Part shown: positions 1 through 5,131 of the stretch, piece after piece | How the letters are laid out: every line of letters starts with the position of its first letter | Numbering within the stretch: position 1 is the stretch's first letter | From: Clostridiales bacterium | GTDB taxonomy: Bacteria > Bacillota > Clostridia > Oscillospirales > Acutalibacteraceae | Direction: 5' to 3' | DNA: 7,913 nucleotides | Assembly: GCA_019421725.1 (NCBI GenBank) | Contig: JAHZES010000096.1 | Coordinates: forward strand, 1 to 7,913 | Position numbers and translations under genes: made by a program | Notes under the pieces: model-generated | What the model saw: only the letters and a program-made list of their open reading frames with translations | Told to the model about the DNA's origin: nothing | Databases searched by the model: none

Positions 1-337
1 CATTTTTCTGGAAACCGGCTGCTTGAATTTAACACAGGAGGAGATCCTGCTGTATCGCGTTCAGGATATTACGCTGAAGCACTCGTTCGGGCAAAGGATA
101 TTTGGCGTTGGTACGGTGATTTTACAGTCTTCAGATAAATCAAATCCGGTCCTGGAGCTTAAAAACATAAAAAACCCCCGCCGGGTGAAGGAAATGATTC
201 ACCGGCAGGTTGAAGAGATGAAGATTTCGCGCAATATGCGGCTGGGTGAAGTTTTGGAAAGCGGAGACCGCTGCTGCGACCCGGCTGCGCACGAAGCGGA
301 AAGCACGGAACATATCGGCTGCGACTGCGAATCTTGA
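1..337 (+). CDS. Bacterial PH-domain (bPH2-like) protein, 3' part only
   Basis: The frame is open from the window edge (first full codon at position 2), so the gene begins outside the window; the TTG at 23 is only an internal codon. The visible protein starts IFLETGCLNL and runs through EEILLYRVQDITLKHSFGQR and FGVGTVIL, the pattern of the second half of the bacterial PH-like domain found in YdbS/YdbT-type proteins (conserved YRVQD stretch, then a GxG-containing strand). A charged helix follows (PRRVKEMIHRQVEEMK), then an unusual Cys/His-containing tail of about 30 residues (RCC, later GCDC). Proteins of this family often carry membrane helices before the domain; any such part is outside the window. 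The molecular role of the family is poorly known. It ends 2 bp from the convergent HD-domain gene with no terminator between. The family call is by eye. Confidence 0.72.
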   Translation, partial: IFLETGCLNLTQEEILLYRVQDITLKHSFGQRIFGVGTVILQSSDKSNPVLELKNIKNPRRVKEMIHRQVEEMKISRNMRLGEVLESGDRCCDPAAHEAESTEHIGCDCES

Positions 338-339
338 CC

Positions 340-1014
340 TTACAGCAGACGTGTCCCGTTGATAACAAGCTCAAAGGTAAGGTCCAAACAGGCGGCGGCT
401 TTGCGGCACAGCACCATACGGGAAAGAAAAATTTCAAAATACTCCATTACCGGGCAGATTGCGGTGTCGATGGTGATTTGAAGCGTAATTGTTTTTTCTT
501 CTGTCTGCACCTGCAGAACGGCTTCTTCCACAGCGTAATTGACGCGGTCATGAATATCGTTGGAAACGGTGTTTTTGTTGCGTACACGCGTACGGCGTAC
601 GTCGCTTTTGTCGGAAAGGATCAGCGCAGAGGCGATCGGGCTGACTGCGGCGGCGGTATTTTCATCGTGGTGGCCGATGGCGGTTACAATTTGTGCGGTT
701 TCTTCGGCCGGCATTCCAAGGCGGCTTAGAATGGAAAACGCCATCAGCGCGCCGCTTTGCGCATGGTCGACCCTGTTAACAGTGTTGCCGATATCGTGCA
801 TATAGCCGGCGATGGCGGCCAGCTCGCAGGTGCGTTCGCCGTAGCCCAGCTGGCGCAGAATGGCTGCTGCATAATCCGAAGAGCGCTTGGCGTGTGCAAA
901 TCCGTGTTCGGTAAAGCCGATAGCGCCAAGTACGCTGTTGCCTGCCTGAATATAGGTATTGATCTCGTGGTCGTGCAGGATCTGTTCCAGAGTGATCGGG
1001 GCTGAATTTTGCAT
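340..1014 (-). CDS. HD-domain phosphohydrolase family protein
   Basis: A 224-residue soluble protein with an HD metal-binding fold. Visible metal-ligand candidates are H41 (HAKRSSD), the HD doublet H73-D74 in YMHDIGN, H84, H115-H116-D117 in GHHDE, and D135/D138 in SDKSD. HD proteins usually hydrolyse phosphate esters or nucleotides; nothing here fixes the substrate. The C-terminal part (about 150-224) is a less conserved alpha/beta extension with an Arg-rich patch (RRTRVRNKN, 140-148). The ATG at 1014 follows an AAGGGA-like ribosome site about 9 nt upstream. Transcription probably starts near 1082 from the extended -10 promoter at 1089-1097, under possible control of the palindrome at 1107-1127. 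It is divergent from galE and convergent with the PH-domain gene, so it is likely monocistronic. Family call strong, function unknown. Confidence 0.85.
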   Translation of the reverse strand: MQNSAPITLEQILHDHEINTYIQAGNSVLGAIGFTEHGFAHAKRSSDYAAAILRQLGYGERTCELAAIAGYMHDIGNTVNRVDHAQSGALMAFSILSRLGMPAEETAQIVTAIGHHDENTAAAVSPIASALILSDKSDVRRTRVRNKNTVSNDIHDRVNYAVEEAVLQVQTEEKTITLQITIDTAICPVMEYFEIFLSRMVLCRKAAACLDLTFELVINGTRLL

Positions 1015-1088
1015 AGACTTTGTTCCCTTTCTCTTGTGGGGCGCTTCGTTTCGCTATCCCTGTTTTTCCCATTTCATTTCCTTTTTTT

Positions 1089-1097
1089 ATTATACCA
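1089..1097 (-). promoter_or_regulatory. Extended -10 promoter of the HD-domain gene
   Basis: On the minus strand this reads TGGTATAAT, a TGn extended -10 followed by a perfect TATAAT. At 17-bp spacing the -35 position (1112-1117) reads AACAAA, a poor match, which fits an extended -10 promoter that needs little -35 contact. The predicted start is near 1082, giving a leader of roughly 68 nt. The -35 region lies inside the palindrome at 1107-1127. Confidence 0.6.
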
Positions 1098-1106
1098 TGA
1101 ATGCCT

Positions 1107-1127
1107 ATGAATTTGTTACAAATTCAT
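1107..1127. repeat. Perfect 21-bp palindrome, probable operator
   Basis: The left arm ATGAATTTGT (1107-1116) and right arm ACAAATTCAT (1118-1127) are exact inverted copies around a single central T at 1117. A one-base loop makes an RNA hairpin or terminator unlikely and there is no T-tract, so a DNA site for a dimeric regulator is the better reading. It covers the -35 position of the HD-gene promoter and lies about 30 bp upstream of the galE -35 box. I do not recognise it as the site of a named regulator. Confidence 0.6.
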
Positions 1128-1157
1128 GTATTTTTGTCGCAATCCGTTTCTGCGGCG

Positions 1158-1186
1158 TTGCATTTCCGTATTTCGAATACTACAAT
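1158..1186 (+). promoter_or_regulatory. Probable sigma-A promoter of galE
   Basis: TTGCAT (1158-1163), a 17-bp spacer and TACAAT (1181-1186) form a sigma-A-like promoter. The -10 matches consensus at 5 of 6 positions and the -35 at 3 of 6. Transcription would start near 1193, leaving a leader of about 55 nt before the ATG at 1249. No riboswitch or attenuator is apparent in that leader. Confidence 0.5.
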
Positions 1187-1234
1187 AAAAGCAATGCGTT
1201 TCTGCGCTACGCAGCCGTTGGTAAAATTCAGTTC

Positions 1235-1240
1235 AGGAGG
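1235..1240 (+). promoter_or_regulatory. Ribosome binding site deciding the galE start
   Basis: AGGAGG at 1235-1240 is only 2 nt from the ATG at 1243 but 8 nt from the ATG at 1249. The second spacing is the usual one, so translation most likely begins at 1249. Confidence 0.75.
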
Positions 1241-1248
1241 GTATGGAA

Positions 1249-2265
1249 ATGTCGATTCTTGTAACAGGAGGAACCGGATATATTGGCAGCCACACTTGCA
1301 TCGCATTGACCGAGGCCGGTTATGACGTGGTAATTGCCGATAACTACTACAACAGCAAGCCGGTGGTTTTAGAAAGAATCCGCGAATTGTCTGGGAAGGA
1401 CCCGGTGTTTTATCATTGTGATATCCGTGATCGTGCCGGGCTGGATAAAATATTTTCAGAACAGAAGATCGAATCGGTGATCCATTTTGCAGGGCTGAAG
1501 GCGGTAGGTGAATCCTGCCACATTCCGCTGAAATATTTTGATAATAATGTTTCGGGTACCGTAGCCTTGCTGGAGGTGATGGCGGCCCACGACGTGAAGA
1601 AGATTGTATTCAGCTCATCCGCAACGGTTTACGGTTCCGACAACGTGTCGCCATTGGTGGAGGATATGCACATTGGCAGCGTAAGCAATCCCTACGGCCG
1701 CACCAAGGTGATGATTGAAGAGATTTTGAACGACCTTTACGCTTCTGATAACCGTTGGAGCATCTGTAAGCTGCGTTATTTCAATCCGATCGGGGCCCAC
1801 AAAAGCGGTCGGATCGGTGAGGACCCCAACGGAATTCCGAACAACCTGATGCCTTACATTTCCCGTGTGGCAGTCGGAAAGCTTAAACAGCTCACTGTTT
1901 TTGGAAACGATTATGACACGCCGGACGGAACCTGTGTGCGCGATTATATTCATGTGCTGGATCTTGCCCGCGGGCATATCAATGCGGTGCAGAAAACGCT
2001 TGCAGATACCGGGCTGTTTACATATAATCTTGGAACTGGGCACGGTTACAGCGTATTGGATGTTGTCAATGCCTTTATCAGAGTGACCGGGCAAAATGTA
2101 CCGTATCAGATTGGGCCGCGCCGCGAAGGCGATCTTGCCTGTGTGTATGCCGACGCAAGCCGGGCAAAAACAGAGCTCGGGTGGGAGGCAGAGTACGGAA
2201 TAGAGGATATGTGTGCCGATTCCTGGCGTTGGCAGAGCCAGAATCCGGACGGCTACAACAGTTAG
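1249..2265 (+). CDS. galE: UDP-glucose 4-epimerase
   Basis: Interconverts UDP-glucose and UDP-galactose (Leloir pathway; also supplies UDP-galactose for surface polysaccharide), in the cytoplasm with bound NAD. The start at 1249 gives 338 residues, beginning MSILVTGGTGYIGSHT with the Rossmann GxxGxxG motif. In this numbering the catalytic residues are S124 (in FSSSATVYG), Y149 and K153 (YGRTK), the same numbers and length as in the well-studied E. coli enzyme, which supports this start over the ATG 6 nt upstream. Other family stretches are HFAGLKAVGES, the RYFNPIGAH segment and VRDYIHVLDLA. The protein looks full length and intact. It has its own promoter and a strong terminator, so it is probably transcribed alone; no other galactose or polysaccharide gene is in the window. 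Confidence 0.97.
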   Translation: MSILVTGGTGYIGSHTCIALTEAGYDVVIADNYYNSKPVVLERIRELSGKDPVFYHCDIRDRAGLDKIFSEQKIESVIHFAGLKAVGESCHIPLKYFDNNVSGTVALLEVMAAHDVKKIVFSSSATVYGSDNVSPLVEDMHIGSVSNPYGRTKVMIEEILNDLYASDNRWSICKLRYFNPIGAHKSGRIGEDPNGIPNNLMPYISRVAVGKLKQLTVFGNDYDTPDGTCVRDYIHVLDLARGHINAVQKTLADTGLFTYNLGTGHGYSVLDVVNAFIRVTGQNVPYQIGPRREGDLACVYADASRAKTELGWEAEYGIEDMCADSWRWQSQNPDGYNS

Positions 2266-2284
2266 TGCTTAAAACAGAATAAAG

Positions 2285-2328
2285 CTGGCGGCCGATCGGA
2301 AGCGTTTTCGATCGGCCGCCAGTTTTTT
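2285..2328 (+). terminator. Strong intrinsic terminator after galE, probably bidirectional
   Basis: The arms CTGGCGGCCGATCG (2285-2298) and CGATCGGCCGCCAG (2309-2322) pair perfectly over 14 bp around a 10-nt loop and are followed by six T (2323-2328). Adenines before the left arm can extend the stem. On the minus strand the stem is followed by a weaker T-rich stretch, and the convergent ImmA-type gene stops only a few bases away, so the hairpin probably ends both transcripts. Confidence 0.93.
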
Positions 2329-2332
2329 AAAA

Positions 2333-2869
2333 TCAGCAGCAAAGATTCTTTTTGCTCAAAAAACGATTGTTAAGCTCCAGGGGAATATTGCAGCGGAGCC
2401 CTCGCTGCGTCATGCTGTACAACTTAAAGGTCATTAAATCGGGAGGAACGCAAAGAGCCTGGCAAGTTTGAAAAAAGTCATATCCGTATTCTCCTGCAAG
2501 AGAAAGAACATCGGCATCGTCGATCAGGTAATCGGCGGCGAAGTAATTTGCCTGTGACTCTGTTTGCGTTACCATGTTGAACAGCCCAAAATCACGGAGG
2601 GGCGCTGTCATCAGCTCTTTGCGGTGCAGAATAATGTGCGCCGCTTCGTGCATGGCAACCAACCGCTGTTCGTGTTCGTCCAGCTTTTCGTTGATTACGA
2701 CAAAAAGAATGCGGTTGACAAAATAACAAAAGCCTTTCAGTCCTTCGGCGGAAAAGGCATCTGTCCAACGCACATAAACGCCCATTGAGTTCAGCAGTTC
2801 AAAAGGGTCGTCCGTGCGGTATTTTTCTTTAATTTTCTGTACACGGTTATAAATTTCCTGCGCATCCAT
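2333..2869 (-). CDS. ImmA/IrrE-family metallo-endopeptidase (zinc site intact)
   Basis: A 178-residue protein of the ImmA/IrrE (DUF955) family. Family members cleave or inactivate XRE-type repressors, as known for ImmA acting on ImmR of ICEBs1. The zinc motif is H74-E75-A-A-H78 in MHEAAHIILH, and the third ligand is probably E104 in ESQANYFAADYLI. The N-terminal part includes DPFELLNSMGVYV and the strand KGFCYFVNRILFVVI. The C-terminal third is helical with a GLRCNIP stretch. The start at 2869 has a good GGGAGGTG ribosome site about 8 nt upstream. It lies 84 nt downstream of the XRE gene on the same strand; a small 5-bp hairpin (2883-2900) sits beside the ribosome site. The likely target is the neighbouring XRE protein, which is inference from the pairing. 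Confidence 0.9.
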   Translation of the reverse strand: MDAQEIYNRVQKIKEKYRTDDPFELLNSMGVYVRWTDAFSAEGLKGFCYFVNRILFVVINEKLDEHEQRLVAMHEAAHIILHRKELMTAPLRDFGLFNMVTQTESQANYFAADYLIDDADVLSLAGEYGYDFFQTCQALCVPPDLMTFKLYSMTQRGLRCNIPLELNNRFLSKKNLCC

Positions 2870-2953
2870 GACGAAACACCTCCCGCAAGCTTCCCTGCGG
2901 TGGTCAAAAATGATCGTCGCAGAAAATCTGTTCTCAGGTTCGCAATTTAAAAA

Positions 2954-3355
2954 TCATTTTCCGGACGAAGAAAATTTTTCGCGCGCAATTTCCTTGGATT
3001 CCAGATAAAGCTTCTGAATTTCCAGCATAAAAGCCACGCGATCCTCTTCGCTGAGTTCGCCGCCGGCAAAAGCAACCTTGGCCTGTTCCAAAGCGTTTCG
3101 GGCGCCGCGTTGCCCTGCGGCTCCATAACGTTCGGCAGCGACTGTCAAAAATTCCTCGTCTTCTGTGCGCAGATAATTGACATCCACACCGAAGATGGCG
3201 GCCAAATCATCGTAAACGCTTCTTTTCTTTGGATAGCTTTCTCCTTTTTCATAGCTGATGACAGTACGCAATCCAAGCCCGGCCTGCGCAGCAAGCTGAG
3301 CCTGTGTCAGCCCTGCTTCCCGGCGCAGCTGACGAACCTTTTCTCCAAATTTCAT
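2954..3355 (-). CDS. XRE-family (Cro/CI-type) helix-turn-helix repressor
   Basis: 133 residues. Residues 4-62 form a Cro/CI-type helix-turn-helix domain: FGEKVRQLRREAGLTQAQLA, then the recognition region with RTVISYEKGESYP and the closing helix LAAIFGVDVNYL. The C-terminal half (70-133) is a helical region with the AFAGGELSEEDRVAFMLEIQ stretch typical of clostridial XRE proteins encoded just before an ImmA peptidase. The start has the ribosome site AAGGAAGGA about 9 nt upstream. The gene is divergent from the pseudo-ImmA gene across a repeat-rich 230-bp region, so it plausibly represses both itself and that gene. The repressor role is expected for the family; the operator assignment is inference. 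There are no signs of damage and no integrase or conjugation genes nearby. Confidence 0.9.
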   Translation of the reverse strand: MKFGEKVRQLRREAGLTQAQLAAQAGLGLRTVISYEKGESYPKKRSVYDDLAAIFGVDVNYLRTEDEEFLTVAAERYGAAGQRGARNALEQAKVAFAGGELSEEDRVAFMLEIQKLYLESKEIAREKFSSSGK

Positions 3356-3425
3356 GGGACAAATCCTTCCTTTCGCTGAGCTGGCGGCTTTTTCTTGAAA
3401 TCAAATTCAAAATGTGCTGAAAAAG

Positions 3426-3454
3426 CGCATAAAAAGATTAAATTTGATTGACAA
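3426..3454 (-). promoter_or_regulatory. Tentative promoter of the XRE-ImmA operon
   Basis: On the minus strand TTGTCA (3454-3449), a 17-bp spacer and TATGCG (3431-3426) is the best candidate I can find. The -10 is weak (3 of 6), so this is only a suggestion. Its -35 would overlap the -35 of the plus-strand promoter at 3448-3476, and a GCATAAA half-site-like sequence (3427-3433) would cover its -10. Confidence 0.25.
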
Positions 3455-3476
3455 ATGCAAATTAGCTGCATATAAT
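3448..3476 (+). promoter_or_regulatory. Perfect-consensus sigma-A promoter toward the pseudo-ImmA gene
   Basis: TTGACA (3448-3453), a 17-bp spacer and TATAAT (3471-3476) match the sigma-A consensus at all 12 positions with ideal spacing. Such a promoter would be very active unless repressed. Its -10 box lies inside the inverted repeat at 3468-3486. Transcription would begin near 3483, about 100 nt before the ATG at 3586. Confidence 0.8.
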
Positions 3477-3486
3477 GAATATATGC
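3468..3486. promoter_or_regulatory. Inverted-repeat operator over the -10 box
   Basis: GCATATA (3468-3474) and TATATGC (3480-3486) are perfect 7-bp inverted arms around 5 bp, covering TATAAT and the predicted transcription start. A third copy of GCATATA lies at 3496-3502. AGCTGCAT occurs directly repeated at 3464-3471 and 3513-3520, and ATGCA/TGCAT pairs occur at 3455-3459 and 3467-3471. A second inverted repeat (ATCAAATT 3400-3407, AATTTGAT 3441-3448) flanks the XRE side. The adjacent XRE protein is the natural candidate to bind here. The repeat is seen; the binding is inferred. Confidence 0.6.
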
Positions 3487-3523
3487 GGATAACATGCATA
3501 TATCATAACGCAAGCTGCATGTT

Positions 3524-3553
3524 TTGTCAAGCGGTTAAAAGAATTTTTATAAG
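3524..3553 (+). promoter_or_regulatory. Possible second promoter of the pseudo-ImmA gene
   Basis: TTGTCA (3524-3529), an 18-bp spacer and TATAAG (3548-3553), each 5 of 6 to consensus, would start transcription near 3560, just before the ribosome site at about 3567-3576. It lies outside the GCATATA repeats, so it could give repressor-independent basal expression. Confidence 0.4.
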
Positions 3554-3585
3554 GCAAAACAATTACAGGAAGGGAAGAGTGGAAA

Positions 3586-4293
3586 ATGAGCGGAGTAAAG
3601 GGGCATATGACGGCAGAAGGCCTGGAAGCAAAAGCGGAAATGATGCTGAAAGCATATCTTGGCGGTAATTTTGGAATGCTGCAGGCGGTGAATATGGAGA
3701 GAATGGCAGAAGAATATTTCGGGCTTTCCGTTCGTTACGGCCCGCTTTCCGTGCAATCTGTCAGCGTCTGGAAGCAGACCGGTCTGCATTTTGCAGACGG
3801 TTCCGTCCACCTGATTCCGGCGGGCACGATTCTGGTTGACGATTCTCTGCGCAGCGAAAAGCAGCGGGGCCGGCGCAATTTGGCTATTGCAAAGGAATGC
3901 GCGCGGCAGCTGCTGTTTTGGAAAGAACCGGATGCAGAGGCCCGTGCGGCGCACATGCTCCCGGTGCAGTCAGTGGTAACGCCGCAGCAACTGCGTGCGG
4001 CCTGTACGGTGAATGAATGGGAAGTCAATACGCTGGCATCGGCAATTTTGATGCCGGCGGCTGTCCTGAACACGATCCTCAGCCTTTTTTATGCAGACGC
4101 GCCGATTTGTGTTTACGGGCGAGGCCGTTTTTCAGCATCGGATAGTCGTCTGCTGGACACCCTGTCGTCAATTTTAGGCGTGACCCGTTCAGCGCTGGTT
4201 CTTCGCCTGTGGCAGATGCATAAAATTGCGGTGCTTCCAAACCCTGAGGTTTGCAGCGCCGGAAGAGAAAAGCAGGGCAGAAAGGCGGTCTGA
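3586..4293 (+). CDS. ImmA/IrrE-like protein with a lost zinc motif (pseudo-peptidase)
   Basis: 235 residues. I align it by eye to a clostridial ImmA/IrrE subfamily. LEAKAEMMLKAY (13-24) opens the domain; MERMAEEYFGLSVRY and LIPAGTILVDDSL follow; RRNLAIAKECARQLLF (96-111) sits where active members have a sequence like RFTLAHECGHWLLH; EWEVNTLASAILMP (144-157) matches the third-ligand helix; ILGVTRSALVLRLWQM (197-211) matches the terminal helix. The HExxH motif is thus K103-E104-C-A-R107: the catalytic Glu and the third-ligand Glu (E144) remain but both zinc-binding His are gone. The frame is intact and each change needs a codon switch, so it looks like a maintained protein and not decay. Start ATG 3586 (ribosome site GGAAGGGA); ATG 3607 is a possible alternative. 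It is divergent from the XRE-ImmA pair and probably controlled by it. Confidence 0.75.
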   Translation: MSGVKGHMTAEGLEAKAEMMLKAYLGGNFGMLQAVNMERMAEEYFGLSVRYGPLSVQSVSVWKQTGLHFADGSVHLIPAGTILVDDSLRSEKQRGRRNLAIAKECARQLLFWKEPDAEARAAHMLPVQSVVTPQQLRAACTVNEWEVNTLASAILMPAAVLNTILSLFYADAPICVYGRGRFSASDSRLLDTLSSILGVTRSALVLRLWQMHKIAVLPNPEVCSAGREKQGRKAV

Positions 4294-4294
4294 T

Positions 4295-5131
4295 TTACCA
4301 GGGAAAGCCGGTGGAGGAAAATGCTTCATTCGCTTCTGTCAACAGTGTGCGGTCGCCGATGGATCCGCTTCCGCAGGCTGAGCGGTACAGGGAAAGCAAG
4401 CCTGCTTCGTCCAGTCCGATTCGTGCTTCGGCATCTAAATCCATAACGACGGAGCCGTGGTTTAGAATGATGGTACGGTTGCCCACAGCCAATGCGGAAG
4501 CGAGATTGTGCGTGATCATCATCGTCGTAATAGAGTCTCTCTGCACAATTTGCCGTGTCAGAGAAAGAACCTTTTCTGCAGTTACAGGGTCGAGAGCGGC
4601 AGTGTGTTCGTCTAAAAGCAGCAGACGCGGCGGGACAACCGTGCACATCAGCAGCGTGACTGCCTGTCGCTGACCGCCGGAAAGCAGGCCGATCGGCGTT
4701 GTCATCCGGTCTTCCAGTCCCATTTCCAGTGATGCAAGCATTTCGCGAAAGCGGCTGCGGTCCTTTTTAGTCAGGGAGGTCGAAAAAATGTGACGACCGG
4801 CGCCGCGAGCATAAGCAAGAGCAAGGTTTTCTTCAATGGTCAGAGCCGGTGCGGTACCTTTCATCGGATCCTGAAAAATGCGTGAGATCATCCGTGCGCG
4901 TTTATGCTCCGGCATAAACGTAATATCTTTGCCGTCCAGCTCAATCCGGCCGTGATCACAGAAAAAAGTTCCAGCAATCGCGTTGAACAAAGTGGATTTT
5001 CCCGCCCCGTTGGAACCGAGGATCGTGACGAAATCGCCGTCCGGCAGCGTCAAATTCAATCCGCAAAGCGCGGTATGGCGGTTGGGTGTTCCGTTTGAAA
5101 ATGTTTTTTCCAGTGCATTGATTTTCAGCAT
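4295..5131 (-). CDS. trpZ: ABC transporter ATP-binding protein, predicted tryptophan importer
   Basis: 278 residues, the cytoplasmic ATPase of the importer. Walker A is GSNGAGKST (39-47), Q-loop Q87, signature LSGGQRQ (150-156), Walker B LLLLD with catalytic E175, D-loop ALD (179-181) and switch H208. All key residues are present. Residues beyond about 255 form a short tail ending in GFPW, whose final W278 is the only Trp in the whole transporter. Its ATG overlaps the permease stop by 7 nt (ATGCTGA arrangement), with GGAGGG upstream, so the two are translationally coupled. It is the last gene of the T-box operon and ends 1 bp from the convergent pseudo-ImmA gene with no terminator visible. 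The ABC ATPase call is certain; tryptophan as substrate rests on the T-box and the Trp-poor composition. Confidence 0.9.
   Translation of the reverse strand: MLKINALEKTFSNGTPNRHTALCGLNLTLPDGDFVTILGSNGAGKSTLFNAIAGTFFCDHGRIELDGKDITFMPEHKRARMISRIFQDPMKGTAPALTIEENLALAYARGAGRHIFSTSLTKKDRSRFREMLASLEMGLEDRMTTPIGLLSGGQRQAVTLLMCTVVPPRLLLLDEHTAALDPVTAEKVLSLTRQIVQRDSITTMMITHNLASALAVGNRTIILNHGSVVMDLDAEARIGLDEAGLLSLYRSACGSGSIGDRTLLTEANEAFSSTGFPW

Noticed and set aside
580..600. GCGTAC three times in 21 bp
   Set aside because: It falls in the coding sequence for an Arg-rich stretch (RRTRVR) of the HD protein and is too short to call a repeat element.
334..729. Plus-strand open frame of 131 codons
   Set aside because: It is a shadow of the HD-domain gene, which has clear metal-binding motifs on the minus strand.
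1243..1248. ATG at 1243 as the galE start
   Set aside because: It is only 2 nt from AGGAGG; the ATG at 1249 has proper spacing and gives the standard 338-residue enzyme with S124/Y149/K153.
1615..2094. Minus-strand open frame of 159 codons
   Set aside because: It lies wholly inside galE on the other strand and has no recognisable family features.
3414..3668. Plus-strand open frame across the XRE/pseudo-ImmA control region
   Set aside because: It covers promoters and operator-like repeats, has no ribosome site, and then overlaps the pseudo-ImmA gene in another frame.
2333..4293. XRE/ImmA genes as part of a prophage or integrative element
   Set aside because: There is no integrase, excisionase, relaxase, attachment-site repeat or phage gene in the window, and ordinary metabolic and transport genes lie on both sides.
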